The notes: generated by a model not told the origin, from the letters alone. A stretch of 64,000 nt of DNA from Streptomyces sp. AC558_RSS880 (GCF_019049255.1 NZ_JAGMUJ010000102.1:33743-97742); one strand, 5' to 3'. Shown: positions 1-8,852, counted from the first letter of the stretch. Numbers and translations are program-made.

Positions 1-28
1 ACGCCCCGCCGACAGGGACGGGGCCGCC

Positions 29-1099
29 ATGCCGCACATCACCGCCTTCGCCAGGAACCAGTGGTACGTCGCCGCCTACAGCCACGAGGTGGGCCGGGAG
101 CTGCTCGGCCGGACGGTGCTCGGGGAGCCGCTCGTGCTCTACCGGACCGAGGGCGACGGAAGTCCGGTCGTGCTCAACGACCGGTGCGTGCACCGCCGTT
201 ACCCGCTCTCCGCGGCACCGACGCGGCTCGACGGCGACCGGATCGTGTGCGGCTACCACGGGTTCACCTACGACACCACCGGCACGTGCGTGTACGTGCC
301 GGGGCAGAAGCGGGTGCCGCGCACCGCGCGCGTCGCCTCCTACCCCGTCGTCGAGCAGGACTCGCTGGTCTGGGTGTGGATCGGCGACCCGGCGCTCGCC
401 GACGCGGGGAGCATTCCGCGGGCCCGGCACCTGGACTCCCCCGGCTGGGTGACCGTGCGGGGCATGGAGCCCATCGACTGCGACCACGGGCTGCTCGTCG
501 ACAACCTCCTCGACCTGTCCCACGAGACCTATCTGCACGGCGGGTACATCGGCACCCCCGAGGTCGCCGAGACGCCGATCACCACCGAGGTCGACGAGGG
601 CGCCGGCGTCGTACGGGTGAGCCGGCACATGGACGACGCCGCGTGCCCGCCGTTCTACGCCCGGTCGACCGGCATCGAGGGGCGGATCACCCGCTGGCAG
701 GACATCGAGTACCACGCGCCGTGCCTGTACCTGCTGCACAGCAGGATCGCCCCGGTCGGTGTGCTGCCCGAGCCGGACGGCAGCGACCCGAACGGCTTCC
801 ACACCGAGATCACCTACGCCATCACGCCGTCCGCCGACGGCAAGGTGTACGACTTCTGGGCCGTCTCGCGGGACTGGGCCACCGACGACACCGAGGTGAG
901 CGAGTTCCTGCGGAGCAACAACCACACGGTCGTCATGCAGGACGTCGACGCGCTCAACCTGCTCCAGCGTTCCCTCGGCACCGAACGCACCGGCTACCAG
1001 GAGCTGAGCATCAACATCGACACCGGCGGTCTGGCCGCCCGCCGTATCCTCGCCCGGCTGGTGGAGGAGGGCGACAAGCCCGCGGAGGGCGTCCGATGA
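29..1099 (+). CDS. Rieske [2Fe-2S] aromatic ring-hydroxylating / O-demethylating oxygenase, alpha subunit
   Basis: Terminal oxygenase of the vanillate O-demethylase (VanA) type: it should take electrons from the reductase two genes downstream and oxygenate or demethylate an aromatic substrate in the cytoplasm. The Rieske cluster ligands are C53, H55, C74 and H77 (CVHRRYPL and CGYHGF motifs). The mononuclear iron site is visible as D162, H165 and H170 in DLSHETYLH. The length, 356 aa, is normal for VanA-like proteins. The gene overlaps the next one by ATGA. The substrate cannot be read from sequence. The adjacent SsuA/TauA-type importer and IclR regulator suggest an imported aromatic acid. Confidence 0.9.
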   Translation: MPHITAFARNQWYVAAYSHEVGRELLGRTVLGEPLVLYRTEGDGSPVVLNDRCVHRRYPLSAAPTRLDGDRIVCGYHGFTYDTTGTCVYVPGQKRVPRTARVASYPVVEQDSLVWVWIGDPALADAGSIPRARHLDSPGWVTVRGMEPIDCDHGLLVDNLLDLSHETYLHGGYIGTPEVAETPITTEVDEGAGVVRVSRHMDDAACPPFYARSTGIEGRITRWQDIEYHAPCLYLLHSRIAPVGVLPEPDGSDPNGFHTEITYAITPSADGKVYDFWAVSRDWATDDTEVSEFLRSNNHTVVMQDVDALNLLQRSLGTERTGYQELSINIDTGGLAARRILARLVEEGDKPAEGVR

Positions 1100-1266
1100 G
1101 CGAGCGCACCGGCGAGGTCTACCGCGTCGACTGGCTGCCGGGCACCGATCTGCTGCACGGCACCTGTCACTGCGGGCGCGAGCACACCGCGCAGGACCCG
1201 GTCGAGATGTGGGAGTGGATGCTCGCGCACCCGCGGGGGCACGAGCCGCGAGGAGCCGGTGCATGA
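1096..1266 (+). CDS. Small 56-aa Cys/His protein between oxygenase and reductase
   Basis: A short ORF joined to both neighbours by ATGA overlaps (its ATG overlaps the oxygenase stop; its stop overlaps the reductase ATG), so it is probably translated by coupling. It carries a C24-H25-C26 cluster plus H30, H45 and H49, and is rich in Trp and acidic residues (E38, W39, E40, W41). I do not recognise a named family. It might bind metal, or act as an assembly or adaptor subunit for the Rieske system, but that is inference from position. Codon bias matches the operon, which supports a real gene. Confidence 0.7.
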   Translation: MSERTGEVYRVDWLPGTDLLHGTCHCGREHTAQDPVEMWEWMLAHPRGHEPRGAGA

Positions 1267-2210
1267 CCTCGTACGACTCGTACGACGACATCGAACTCGT
1301 CGTGGAGCGGCGGGAGCCGGCGGCCGAGGGCGTTCTCGTCCTCACCCTGCGGCACCCGTCGGGCGCTCAGCTGCCCGTCTGGGAGCCGGGCGCGCACATC
1401 GACCTGCTGCTCGGGCCGGGTCTCGAGCGGCAGTACTCGCTGTGCGGGGACCCGGCCGACCGGGGCAGCTGGCGGATCGCCGTCCTGCGGGAGCGGAACG
1501 GACGCGGTGGCTCGGCGCATGTGCACGAGCGGGTACGGCCGGGCGACAAGGTACGGGCGCGCGGGCCGCGCAACCGCTTCCGGCTGGAGCCGGCCGGACG
1601 CTACCGCTTCGTCGCGGGCGGCATCGGCATCACCCCCGTCCTGCCGATGCTGGCCGCGGCCGAGGCGGCGGGCGCCGACTGGACCCTGCTGTACGGCGGG
1701 CGCACCCGTGCCTCCATGGCGTTCACCGGGGAGCTGGCCCGGTACGGGGAGCGGGTCACGCTCGCCCCCGAGGACGAGACCGGGCTGCTGGACCTCTCCC
1801 CGGTGCTGGCCGGTCTCCCGGAGGACACCCTCGTCTACTGCTGCGGACCCGGTCCGCTGCTCGACGCGGTCGGGGAGCGGTGCCCGGCCGGGGTGCTGCG
1901 CGTGGAACGGTTCCGGCTCGAGAACCAACACGCAGGCGTGGACGGCGCGTTCGAGGTCGTACTGGCCCGCAGTGGCCGGACGCTCACCGTCCCGCCGGAC
2001 GTCTCCGTCCTGGACGCGGTGCGCGGAGCGGGCGTCGAGGTGCTCTACTCCTGCACGGAGGGCACCTGCGGCACCTGTGAGACCGATGTGCTGGAGGGCG
2101 AGCCGGACCACCGTGACTCGGTGCTCACCGAGGAGGAGCGGGCGGCCGGGGAGACCATGCTCATCTGTGTGTCCCGGTGCCGCGGCCGACGGCTCGTACT
2201 GGACCTGTGA
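1263..2210 (+). CDS. PDR/VanB-type oxidoreductase (flavin + NAD + C-terminal 2Fe-2S)
   Basis: Reductase partner of the Rieske oxygenase (315 aa). Domain order is the phthalate-dioxygenase-reductase layout: a flavin-binding barrel with RQYSL at residues 56-60, an NAD-binding domain with GGIGITP at 119-125, and a plant-type ferredoxin domain at the C-terminus with C264, C269, C272 and C302. Electrons would run NAD(P)H to FMN to 2Fe-2S to the oxygenase. The ATG is chosen because it overlaps the stop of the small upstream gene; an in-frame start at 1209 would run through that gene. The 3' end overlaps the convergent IclR gene by 50 bp. Confidence 0.9.
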   Translation: MTSYDSYDDIELVVERREPAAEGVLVLTLRHPSGAQLPVWEPGAHIDLLLGPGLERQYSLCGDPADRGSWRIAVLRERNGRGGSAHVHERVRPGDKVRARGPRNRFRLEPAGRYRFVAGGIGITPVLPMLAAAEAAGADWTLLYGGRTRASMAFTGELARYGERVTLAPEDETGLLDLSPVLAGLPEDTLVYCCGPGPLLDAVGERCPAGVLRVERFRLENQHAGVDGAFEVVLARSGRTLTVPPDVSVLDAVRGAGVEVLYSCTEGTCGTCETDVLEGEPDHRDSVLTEEERAAGETMLICVSRCRGRRLVLDL

Positions 2211-2976
2211 TCCTCAGGTCGGCGTCGATCCGGGCGACCGTCGCCAGCAGGTGGGGCAGCAGGTCCCGGCGTACGGACTCCACGGAGTTGCGGCCGGCGT
2301 GCACCGCGATGTTCACGCCGGCCACCACCTCGCCGTCCCGGTCCCGCACCGGCGCGGCGACGGACCTGAGCCCGTCCTCCAGCTCCTGGTCGACGAGCGC
2401 GTAGCCCTGGCGGCGCACCCGGCGCAGCTCGGCGCGCAGGGCGTCCGCCGTGACCAGGGTGCGGGCGGTGAGCGGGCGCAGGTCGGCACGGGCGAGCCGG
2501 GTGTCGATCTCGGCGTCCGGCAGCCCGGCGAGGATCACCCGGCCGACGGAGGTGAGGTGGGCCGGGAAGCGGGTGCCGACGGTGATCGACGCGGTCATGA
2601 TGCGGCTGGTCGGGACGCGGGCGACATACACGACGTCGTCGCCGTCCAGCACGCACAGCGAGGACGACTCCCTCACCTGCGCGACGAGTCGCTCGAGGTA
2701 CGGCTCGGCGATCTGCGGCAGCGTGAACCCGGCGAGGTAGGAGTAGCCGAGCTCCAGCACCCGCGGGGTGAGCCGGAAGAGCCGGCCGTCGGTGTGGACG
2801 TAACCGAGGTCGGCCAGGGTGAGCAGGAAGCGGCGGGCGGCCGCACGGGTCAGTTCGCAGGCGCGGGCGACCTCGCTCAGGGTCAGCGCCGGGTGGTCGG
2901 CGTCGAAGGCGCGGATGACGGCGAGGCCCCGCTCGAAGGACCGGACGAAGTGCGGTCCGCGGACGTCAACGGTCAT
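2161..2976 (-). CDS. IclR-family transcriptional regulator
   Basis: 271 aa with an N-terminal winged helix (about residues 8-70; TLSEVARACELTRAAARRFL is the HTH) and a C-terminal IclR effector domain. It looks most like PcaR/PobR-type IclR proteins that control aromatic catabolism, where a small aromatic is the effector. It lies tail-to-tail with the Rieske/reductase genes and head-to-head with the ABC importer, so it probably controls one or both. A 27-bp inverted repeat lies between its start and the importer. Confidence 0.88.
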   Translation of the reverse strand: MTVDVRGPHFVRSFERGLAVIRAFDADHPALTLSEVARACELTRAAARRFLLTLADLGYVHTDGRLFRLTPRVLELGYSYLAGFTLPQIAEPYLERLVAQVRESSSLCVLDGDDVVYVARVPTSRIMTASITVGTRFPAHLTSVGRVILAGLPDAEIDTRLARADLRPLTARTLVTADALRAELRRVRRQGYALVDQELEDGLRSVAAPVRDRDGEVVAGVNIAVHAGRNSVESVRRDLLPHLLATVARIDADLRITGPVRAVGRGTGTHR

Positions 2977-3064
2977 CGTGGCCTCCGGAAGACGTACGGA
3001 CGTACGCGTGGCGCACGCTATGAGTGCGTCACGCGACTGTCAACGATGTGGCCGCCCGTGGGCG

Positions 3065-3091
3065 GTTGTCCACGATGCGATCGTCAACAAC
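3065..3091. promoter_or_regulatory. 27-bp inverted repeat, putative IclR operator
   Basis: The pattern GTTGT-N2-ACGAT-N3-ATCGT-N2-ACAAC is a near-perfect dyad with 20 matched positions. A related half-site (GTCAACGAT) lies about 25 bp upstream at 3039-3047. The spot is between the divergent IclR gene and the ABC importer, just upstream of a TTGACC hexamer, which is where an IclR regulator would bind. Confidence 0.65.
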
Positions 3092-3108
3092 TGGACGTGG
3101 TACGGGGA

Positions 3109-3138
3109 TTGACCCTGTCTCGGCACGGGCTCTACGTT
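3109..3138 (+). promoter_or_regulatory. Putative sigma70-type promoter of the ABC importer
   Basis: TTGACC at 3109-3114, an 18-bp spacer, then TACGTT at 3133-3138. It lies about 80 bp upstream of the binding-protein start and 18 bp downstream of the 27-bp dyad. Assigned by eye only. Confidence 0.4.
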
Positions 3139-3215
3139 CCCGCTCAGCACGTTCGTTCTCTCTGCGCACCGTCTGTCGGAGCATCCGGTCCGGTCCCACC
3201 GCGGGAGTCACAGTC

Positions 3216-4187
3216 ATGCGTCGTCGTCTGCTCATCGGCCTCACGGCCGCATCCGTCCTGACCGCCGCGACGGCCTGCGGCTCGTCCGACTCCGGCGGGT
3301 CGGACGAGGCCGGCTCGTCCGGCGGCACCACCACCGTGACGGTGGGTCTCATCCCCATCGTCGACGTGGCGCCCCTGTACCTGGGACAGCAGAAGGGCTT
3401 CTTCAGCGAGCGCGGGCTGAAGCTGGACTTCTCCAGTGCGCAGGGCGGCGCCGCCATCGTGCCCGGCGTGGTCAGCGGCCAGTTCGAGTTCGGGTTCTCC
3501 AACATGACCTCGCTGATGATCGCCCGGTCCAACGACGTGCCGGTGAAGGCGGTGGCGAACGGCATCGCCTCGACCGGTGAGGTGGGCAAGGACTTCGAGG
3601 CGCTCACCGTCAAGGGCGACAGCCCGATCAAGTCGGCGAAGGACCTGGAGGGCAAGAAGGTCGCCATCAACACCCTGAAGAACATCAACGAGACCGCGGT
3701 GCGCGCCTCGGTGCGCAAGGCGGGCGGCGATCCCGACAAGGTGGAGCTGGTCGAGCTGGCCTTCGACCAGATGCCGGCCGCGCTCGACGGCGGGCGGATC
3801 GACGCGGCGATGGTGGTGGAACCGGCACTGGCCACGATCAAGAGCCAGGGCGGCCGCGAGATCGCCTCCCCCATGATCGACATCGCTCCGGAGCTCACCG
3901 TCGCCATGTACTTCACCTCCGTCAAGTACGCGCAGGAGAACCCGGAGGTGGTGAAGAAGTTCCAGGAGGCCACCGCCGAGTCCCTGGCCTACGCCGACTC
4001 CCACCCCGACGAGGTGCGCGAGATCGTCACCACGTACACGAAGATCCCGGCGGACGTGCTGGCGAAGGTGACCCTGCCGAAGTGGCCGGCCGAGCCCAAC
4101 CGCGCCGCCATCGAGGAACTGGCGGAACTGGGCGAACGGGACGGCCTGTTCAAGCAGACCCCGGACCTGGACGAGCTGCTGCCGTGA
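3216..4187 (+). CDS. ABC transporter substrate-binding lipoprotein (SsuA/TauA/NMT1 type)
   Basis: 323-aa binding protein. The leader has MRRRLL, a hydrophobic stretch and a lipobox ending at C21, so it should be a membrane-anchored lipoprotein. The rest is a type-II periplasmic-binding fold of the nitrate/sulfonate/taurine/thiamine-precursor family (GLIPIVDVAPLYLGQQKGFF near the start, the usual GYF-like entry motif). The ATG at 3216 has a GGGAG sequence upstream; the longer in-frame extension has no leader. The ligand is unknown; the context suggests an aromatic acid or sulfonate. Confidence 0.9.
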   Translation: MRRRLLIGLTAASVLTAATACGSSDSGGSDEAGSSGGTTTVTVGLIPIVDVAPLYLGQQKGFFSERGLKLDFSSAQGGAAIVPGVVSGQFEFGFSNMTSLMIARSNDVPVKAVANGIASTGEVGKDFEALTVKGDSPIKSAKDLEGKKVAINTLKNINETAVRASVRKAGGDPDKVELVELAFDQMPAALDGGRIDAAMVVEPALATIKSQGGREIASPMIDIAPELTVAMYFTSVKYAQENPEVVKKFQEATAESLAYADSHPDEVREIVTTYTKIPADVLAKVTLPKWPAEPNRAAIEELAELGERDGLFKQTPDLDELLP

Positions 4188-4957
4188 GGGGCGCGAACGC
4201 CGCTCTCGGTGCGGCCGGGCTCGCGGCCTTCCTCGTCCTGGCCGAGGCGGTGCCGCGGCTCGGTCTGGTCGAGGAGGAGCACTTCCCGCCGGCCAGCCGT
4301 GTCGCCGACGCGCTCGGCACGGAGTTCGCGGACGGCGCCTTCTGGACCGCGCTCGGCGACACCCTCACCGGCTGGGCGCTGGGCCTGGCGATCGCGGCCG
4401 GCGCGGGGATCGTCGCCGGGGTGGTCCTGTCCGTGGTGCCGTATCTGCGCGAGGCGACGGCGTCCACGATCGAGTTCCTGCGCCCCATCCCGTCGGTCGC
4501 GCTGATCCCGCTGGCGGTGCTGCTGTACGGCACCGGTCTGAGGTCGGTGCTGCTCCTCGTCGTGTACGCCTCCTTCTGGCAGGTGCTGATCCAGGTCCTG
4601 TACGGCGTCCAGGACGTCGACCCGGTCGCCGAGGAGACGGCACGGTCGTACGGGCTCGGCACCTGGGCGCGGATCCGGTACGTGCTGTGGCCGACCGCGC
4701 TGCCGTACGTGATGACCGGGGTGCGGCTGGCGGCGGCGGTCGCGCTGATCCTCGCCGTCACCGCCGAACTCGTCATCGGGGCACCGGGCCTGGGCGCGCG
4801 GATCGCCGTGGCGCAGACCTCGCAGGCGGTGCCCGAGATGTACGCGCTGATCGTCGTCGCCGGACTGCTCGGGCTGCTGATCAACGTCGGGGCCCGGTCG
4901 GTGGAGCGGCGGGCGCTGGCCTGGCACCAGTCGGTGCGCGGGGAGGTGGCGGTGTGA
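4184..4957 (+). CDS. ABC transporter permease (SsuC/TauC type) 1
   Basis: 257-aa inner-membrane permease with about six hydrophobic segments and the cytoplasmic coupling loop ETARSYGLGTWARIRYVLWP (EAA motif). The GTG start overlaps the stop of the binding protein (GTGA), giving translational coupling. It pairs with the next permease; two different permeases with one ATPase give the usual heterodimeric channel. Confidence 0.9.
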   Translation: MRGANAALGAAGLAAFLVLAEAVPRLGLVEEEHFPPASRVADALGTEFADGAFWTALGDTLTGWALGLAIAAGAGIVAGVVLSVVPYLREATASTIEFLRPIPSVALIPLAVLLYGTGLRSVLLLVVYASFWQVLIQVLYGVQDVDPVAEETARSYGLGTWARIRYVLWPTALPYVMTGVRLAAAVALILAVTAELVIGAPGLGARIAVAQTSQAVPEMYALIVVAGLLGLLINVGARSVERRALAWHQSVRGEVAV

Positions 4958-5733
4958 GGCGGGTGCTGCTGCGTCTGGTGTTCGTGCTCGCGCTGCCCGC
5001 GGTGCTGGTGGCCGTCTGGTGGGTGTCCTCGGCCGACAGCGAGGACGTGTACTGGCCGCCGCTGCGCACGATCCTGGAGACCTTCCCGGACGTCTGGACC
5101 GGCGAGCGGTGGCGCGGTGACGTGCTGCCCAGCGTGCTGCGGCTCGCGGCGGGCTACGCGCTCGCGGCGGTCGTCGGTGTCGCGCTCGGCACGCTGATCG
5201 GCTCGTACCGGCGGGTGCGGGCGGTGTGCGAGCCGGTGCTGGAGTTCCTGCGGGCCGTGCCGCCGCCGGTGCTGGTGCCGGTGATCATGCTCTTCGCGGG
5301 CATCGGCGACACCATGAAGATCGTCGTCATCGCGAGCGGCTGTGTCTGGCCGGTCCTGCTCAACACGGTCGAGGGGGTGCGCGCGGTCGACGCCGTGATG
5401 ACCGAGACGGCCCGCTCCTACGGCATCACGGGCGCCGCACGCCTCAAGGACGTGGTGCTGCCCTCGGCGAGCCCGCAGATCTTCGCGGGTCTGCGCCAGG
5501 CCCTGTCGATCGGCATCATCCTCATGGTGATCAGCGAGATGTTCGCCGCCAGCAACGGTCTCGGCTTCACCGTCGTGCAGTTCCAGCGCTCCTTCGCGAT
5601 CCCCGACATGTGGACCGGCATCCTGCTGCTCGGCCTGCTCGGCTTCGTGCTCTCGGTCCTCTTCCAGCTGGTCGAGCGGCGGGCGCTCGGCTGGTACCAC
5701 GGTCTGCGCGCCGCCGCCCGGCGGTCCCGGTGA
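4954..5733 (+). CDS. ABC transporter permease (SsuC/TauC type) 2
   Basis: 259 aa, same family as the gene before, with its own coupling loop ETARSYGITGAARLKDVVLP. The GTG start again overlaps the upstream stop (GTGA). Hydrophobic segments are spread through the protein, with a first helix at about residues 5-25. It forms the importer with the preceding permease and the following ATPase. Confidence 0.9.
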   Translation: MRRVLLRLVFVLALPAVLVAVWWVSSADSEDVYWPPLRTILETFPDVWTGERWRGDVLPSVLRLAAGYALAAVVGVALGTLIGSYRRVRAVCEPVLEFLRAVPPPVLVPVIMLFAGIGDTMKIVVIASGCVWPVLLNTVEGVRAVDAVMTETARSYGITGAARLKDVVLPSASPQIFAGLRQALSIGIILMVISEMFAASNGLGFTVVQFQRSFAIPDMWTGILLLGLLGFVLSVLFQLVERRALGWYHGLRAAARRSR

Positions 5734-5753
5734 AACTCGTGAAAGGGCGATCG

Positions 5754-6542
5754 ATGCTCGACGTACGTGGCCTGCGGAAGGTGTACGAGGGATCGGGGCG
5801 GCGCACCGAGGCGGTACGTGATCTGACGTTCACCGTGGAGGCCGGTGAACTGGTCTGTCTGGTCGGCCCGTCCGGCTGCGGCAAGACGACGCTGCTGAAG
5901 TGCGTGGGCGGGCTGCTCGAACCGACGGCCGGTGAGGTGTACCTGGCCGGGCGGAAGGTGGACGGTCCGCCGCCGGGGATGGCGTTCGTGTTCCAGGAGT
6001 ACGGGCGCAGCCTGTTCCCGTGGATGCGGGTCGGCCAGAACGTCGAACTCCCGCTGAAGCAGAAGGACCTGGGCAAGGCCCGGCGCAGGGAGCTGGTGGC
6101 GGACGCCCTCGCCTCGGTGGGACTCGCGGACGCGGCCGGGGCGTACCCGTGGCAGCTCTCGGGCGGCATGCAGCAGCGGGTGGCGATCGCGCGGGCGCTG
6201 GCGTACGAGCCCGAGGTGCTGCTGATGGACGAGCCGTTCGCGGCGGTGGACGCGCAGACCCGCGCCGATCTGGAGGACCTGGTACGGCGGCTGTGGCGGG
6301 AGCGCGGGATCACGGTCCTGTTCGTCACCCATGACATCGACGAGGCGGTGTACCTCGGCGAGCGGGTGATCGTGCTGTCGGCCTCCCCCACCGTCGTACG
6401 GGAGCAGCTGAAGGTGGACCTGCCGGCGGAGCGGGACCAGTTGAGCACGCGTGTGACCCCGCGCTTCGCCGAGCTGCGGACCCATGTGTACGAGCAGATC
6501 CAGGCGGCGAAGCGCGGGACGGCCACGGACAAGAGGTCCTGA
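5754..6542 (+). CDS. ABC transporter ATP-binding protein (SsuB/TauB type)
   Basis: 262-aa ATPase. Walker A is GPSGCGKTT (38-46), the signature is LSGGMQQR, Walker B is VLLMDEPF, and the switch histidine is in THDIDEA. The ATG at 5754 is preceded by AAGGG at good spacing. In-frame GTGs at 5730 and 5739 are possible earlier starts, and the first overlaps the permease stop. It closes a complete four-gene importer. Confidence 0.9.
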   Translation: MLDVRGLRKVYEGSGRRTEAVRDLTFTVEAGELVCLVGPSGCGKTTLLKCVGGLLEPTAGEVYLAGRKVDGPPPGMAFVFQEYGRSLFPWMRVGQNVELPLKQKDLGKARRRELVADALASVGLADAAGAYPWQLSGGMQQRVAIARALAYEPEVLLMDEPFAAVDAQTRADLEDLVRRLWRERGITVLFVTHDIDEAVYLGERVIVLSASPTVVREQLKVDLPAERDQLSTRVTPRFAELRTHVYEQIQAAKRGTATDKRS

Positions 6543-6663
6543 CGAAGGCGCTGCGGTCCTCTTCGAGGTACATTCTCCGGACCTCGGTGACATCTGCCGG
6601 AGGAATCAGCTCCGCATGCCGTGCCGGCCACTACCGGACCCTGACTCTGAAATGGATGCGGTA

Positions 6664-7107
6664 ATGACAAGTTCAGAGATGGGCCCGGATGAACAGTCCC
6701 AGTACGTTCAAGAGGCCGTTCGAGGACTCATCAGCGGGGCGCCGGAGGGATGGTCCGGGCTGAAGTACACCTATCGGTCCACGGTCGGGTTCAGCGATTC
6801 AGACCTCGAATTCACCATGAGCGACGGCAGCAAGCAGGGCGGGACGGCTCCGGTATCGGTTTTCGACGCCATGGACGACCTGCGCCGTGCCATGCATGAA
6901 CCGGGGAAGGGGACTTGGTTCACTGCGGTGATCACCGCAGACAGCTTTCTGGCGTATCGAACGAACTTCGACTACGACTCTGAGCCGAACTTCGTGCCGC
7001 AGATCAACGCCGGCAGCTATCTGGACGACATGCGGCACTTCCCGCGCGACGAGGAGAACACCCCAGACTGGTTGAAGCGCAAACTGGAACTCGCGCGACC
7101 AGTGTGA
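6664..7107 (+). CDS. YezG/DUF600-like putative immunity protein
   Basis: About 147 aa (151 if ATG 6652 is used; neither start has a strong ribosome site). The C-terminal pattern YRTNFDYDSEP followed by Y-x-D-x2-xHFPRDxEnxPDWL resembles YezG/DUF600 proteins, which act as immunity partners of polymorphic toxins. No toxin gene lies next to it. Base composition is clearly less GC-rich than its neighbours and codons are less biased, which suggests horizontal gain or a weakly expressed accessory gene. Family assignment is by eye, so moderate. Confidence 0.55.
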   Translation: MTSSEMGPDEQSQYVQEAVRGLISGAPEGWSGLKYTYRSTVGFSDSDLEFTMSDGSKQGGTAPVSVFDAMDDLRRAMHEPGKGTWFTAVITADSFLAYRTNFDYDSEPNFVPQINAGSYLDDMRHFPRDEENTPDWLKRKLELARPV

Positions 7108-7122
7108 AGAAGGTCGTCGGGC

Positions 7123-7158
7123 TGCCCGGCCGCGCACGCGCGACCCGCCGGCCGGGCA
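7123..7158. terminator. Possible bidirectional hairpin terminator
   Basis: The arms TGCCCGGCC (7123-7131) and GGCCGGGCA (7150-7158) form a 9-bp stem with an 18-nt loop, between the end of the YezG-like gene and the end of the glucosidase gene, which converge here. There is no T-tract, which is common in Streptomyces. Confidence 0.4.
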
Positions 7159-7231
7159 CGTCTGACGGTGCTGGAGGTGCTCATGTGCTGGTCCCTTCGG
7201 GGTGGGGGTGCGGGAACGAGCGGGTGCGGTC

Positions 7232-8815
7232 TCAGGCGCGCAGCCAGACCGCGGTGTCCTTGGGGAGTCGTCCGTCGTCGGTGAGCGGACCGCTGCCGAG
7301 GAGCAGCGCGGTGTGGGCGGGGAGGTCGGCGGGCGTGTCCGCGAGGTTCACCAGGCAGATCGCGGCGCCGTCCGCGCGGGTGAAGCCGAGCACGCCGTCG
7401 GGGGTGGGCAGCCAGGTGAGGGGGCCGTCGCCGAGGGCCGGGCGCAGGCGGATCGCCTCGCGGTAGAGGGCGAGCATCGAGCCGGGGTCCCGCGCCTGCC
7501 GGTCGGCCGCGTACGACGCCCAGCCGACGGGCTGCGGCAGCCACGGTTCGCCGCCGAACCCGGCGTGCGGCGCGTCCGCCGTCCACGGCAGCGGCACCCT
7601 GCACCCGTCGCGGCCGGGGTCGGTGCCGCCGGAGCGCGCGTGCATGGGGTCCTCGATGCGGTCGAGCGGGATGTCGGCCTCGGGCAGGCCGAGTTCCTCG
7701 CCCTGGTAGACGTAGACCGCTCCGGGCAGGGCCAGGGAGAGCAGGGCCGCGGCGCGGGCCCGGCGGGTGCCGAGGGCGAGGTCGGTCGGGGTGCCGAAGG
7801 CCTTGGTGGCGAAGTCGAAGCCGGTGTCGGCGCGGCCGTAGCGGGTGACCGTGCGGGTGACGTCGTGGTTGCACAGCACCCAGGTGGCGGGGGCGCCGAT
7901 CGGCGCGTGTTCGGCGAGGGTGTCCTCGATGGAGGCGCGCAGTCGTGCCGCGTCCCAGGGGCAGGTCATGAAGGAGAAGTTGAACGCGGTGTGCAGTTCG
8001 TCGGGGCGCAGGTAGCGGGCGAAGCGTTCGGTGTCGGGGAGCCAGACCTCGCCGACGAAGACGCCACCGTACTCGTCGGCGACGGCCCGCCAGGCACGGT
8101 AGACGTCGTGGAGTTCGTCGCGGTCGACGTAGGGGTGCGGGTCGCGGCCCGCCACGAAGTCCGGCAGCCGGGGGTCCTTCACCAGCAGCGCGGCGGAGTC
8201 GATGCGGACGCCGGCCACGCCCCGCTCGAACCAGAAGCGCAGGATGTCCTCGTGTTCCTGGCGGACGGCGGGGTGCGCCCAGTTGAGGTCGGGCTGTTCG
8301 GGCGCGAACAGGTGGAGGTACCAGTCGCCGCCGGGCAGCCTGGTCCAGGCGGGGCCGCCGAACTCCGACCGCCAGTCGTTCGGGGGGAGTTCACCGCTCT
8401 CGCCGCGGCCGGGACGGAAGTGGAACAGTTCCCGCTCGGGACCGCCGGCGAGCGCCGCCCGGAACCAGGGGTGCTGGTCGGAGACGTGGTTCGGCACGAT
8501 GTCGACGATCGTGCGGATGCCCAGTCCCCGTGCCTCGGCGATGAGTTTCTCCGCCTCGGCGAGAGTGCCGAAGGCCGGGTCGATCGCCCGGTAGTCGGCG
8601 ACGTCGTAGCCGCCGTCCTTCATCGGGGACAGGTACCAGGGGTTGAACCACAGGGCGTTCACGCCGAGTTCGGCGAGGTACGGCAACTTGGCGCGGACGC
8701 CCGCGAGGTCGCCGGTGCCGTCGCCGTCGCCGTCGGCGAAGCTGCGGACGTACACCTGGTAGATGACGGCGGAGCGCCACCAGTCGTCGCTCTGGGCAGG
8801 GGTGGGCTGTCCCAC
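7232..8815 (-). CDS. GH13 alpha-glucosidase
   Basis: 527-aa cytoplasmic glycoside hydrolase that would cut imported alpha-glucosides such as maltose, trehalose or sucrose-like sugars. GH13 conserved regions are intact: DIVPNH (105-110), GVRIDSA with nucleophile D206, acid/base E256 in GEVW, and NHD (316-318). There is no signal peptide, as expected for a sugar hydrolysed after uptake. It is the last gene of the importer operon (37 bp after the permease) and resembles the AglA member of aglEFGA-type systems. Confidence 0.9.
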   Translation of the reverse strand: MGQPTPAQSDDWWRSAVIYQVYVRSFADGDGDGTGDLAGVRAKLPYLAELGVNALWFNPWYLSPMKDGGYDVADYRAIDPAFGTLAEAEKLIAEARGLGIRTIVDIVPNHVSDQHPWFRAALAGGPERELFHFRPGRGESGELPPNDWRSEFGGPAWTRLPGGDWYLHLFAPEQPDLNWAHPAVRQEHEDILRFWFERGVAGVRIDSAALLVKDPRLPDFVAGRDPHPYVDRDELHDVYRAWRAVADEYGGVFVGEVWLPDTERFARYLRPDELHTAFNFSFMTCPWDAARLRASIEDTLAEHAPIGAPATWVLCNHDVTRTVTRYGRADTGFDFATKAFGTPTDLALGTRRARAAALLSLALPGAVYVYQGEELGLPEADIPLDRIEDPMHARSGGTDPGRDGCRVPLPWTADAPHAGFGGEPWLPQPVGWASYAADRQARDPGSMLALYREAIRLRPALGDGPLTWLPTPDGVLGFTRADGAAICLVNLADTPADLPAHTALLLGSGPLTDDGRLPKDTAVWLRA

Positions 8816-8852
8816 GGTGCGTGCCTTTCTCTTCTGTGGACGAGGTGCGGTG

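Noticed and set aside
2161..2210. 50-bp overlap of reductase and IclR genes as an annotation error
   Set aside because: Both C-termini look complete and convergent overlaps of this size are common in dense Streptomyces DNA.
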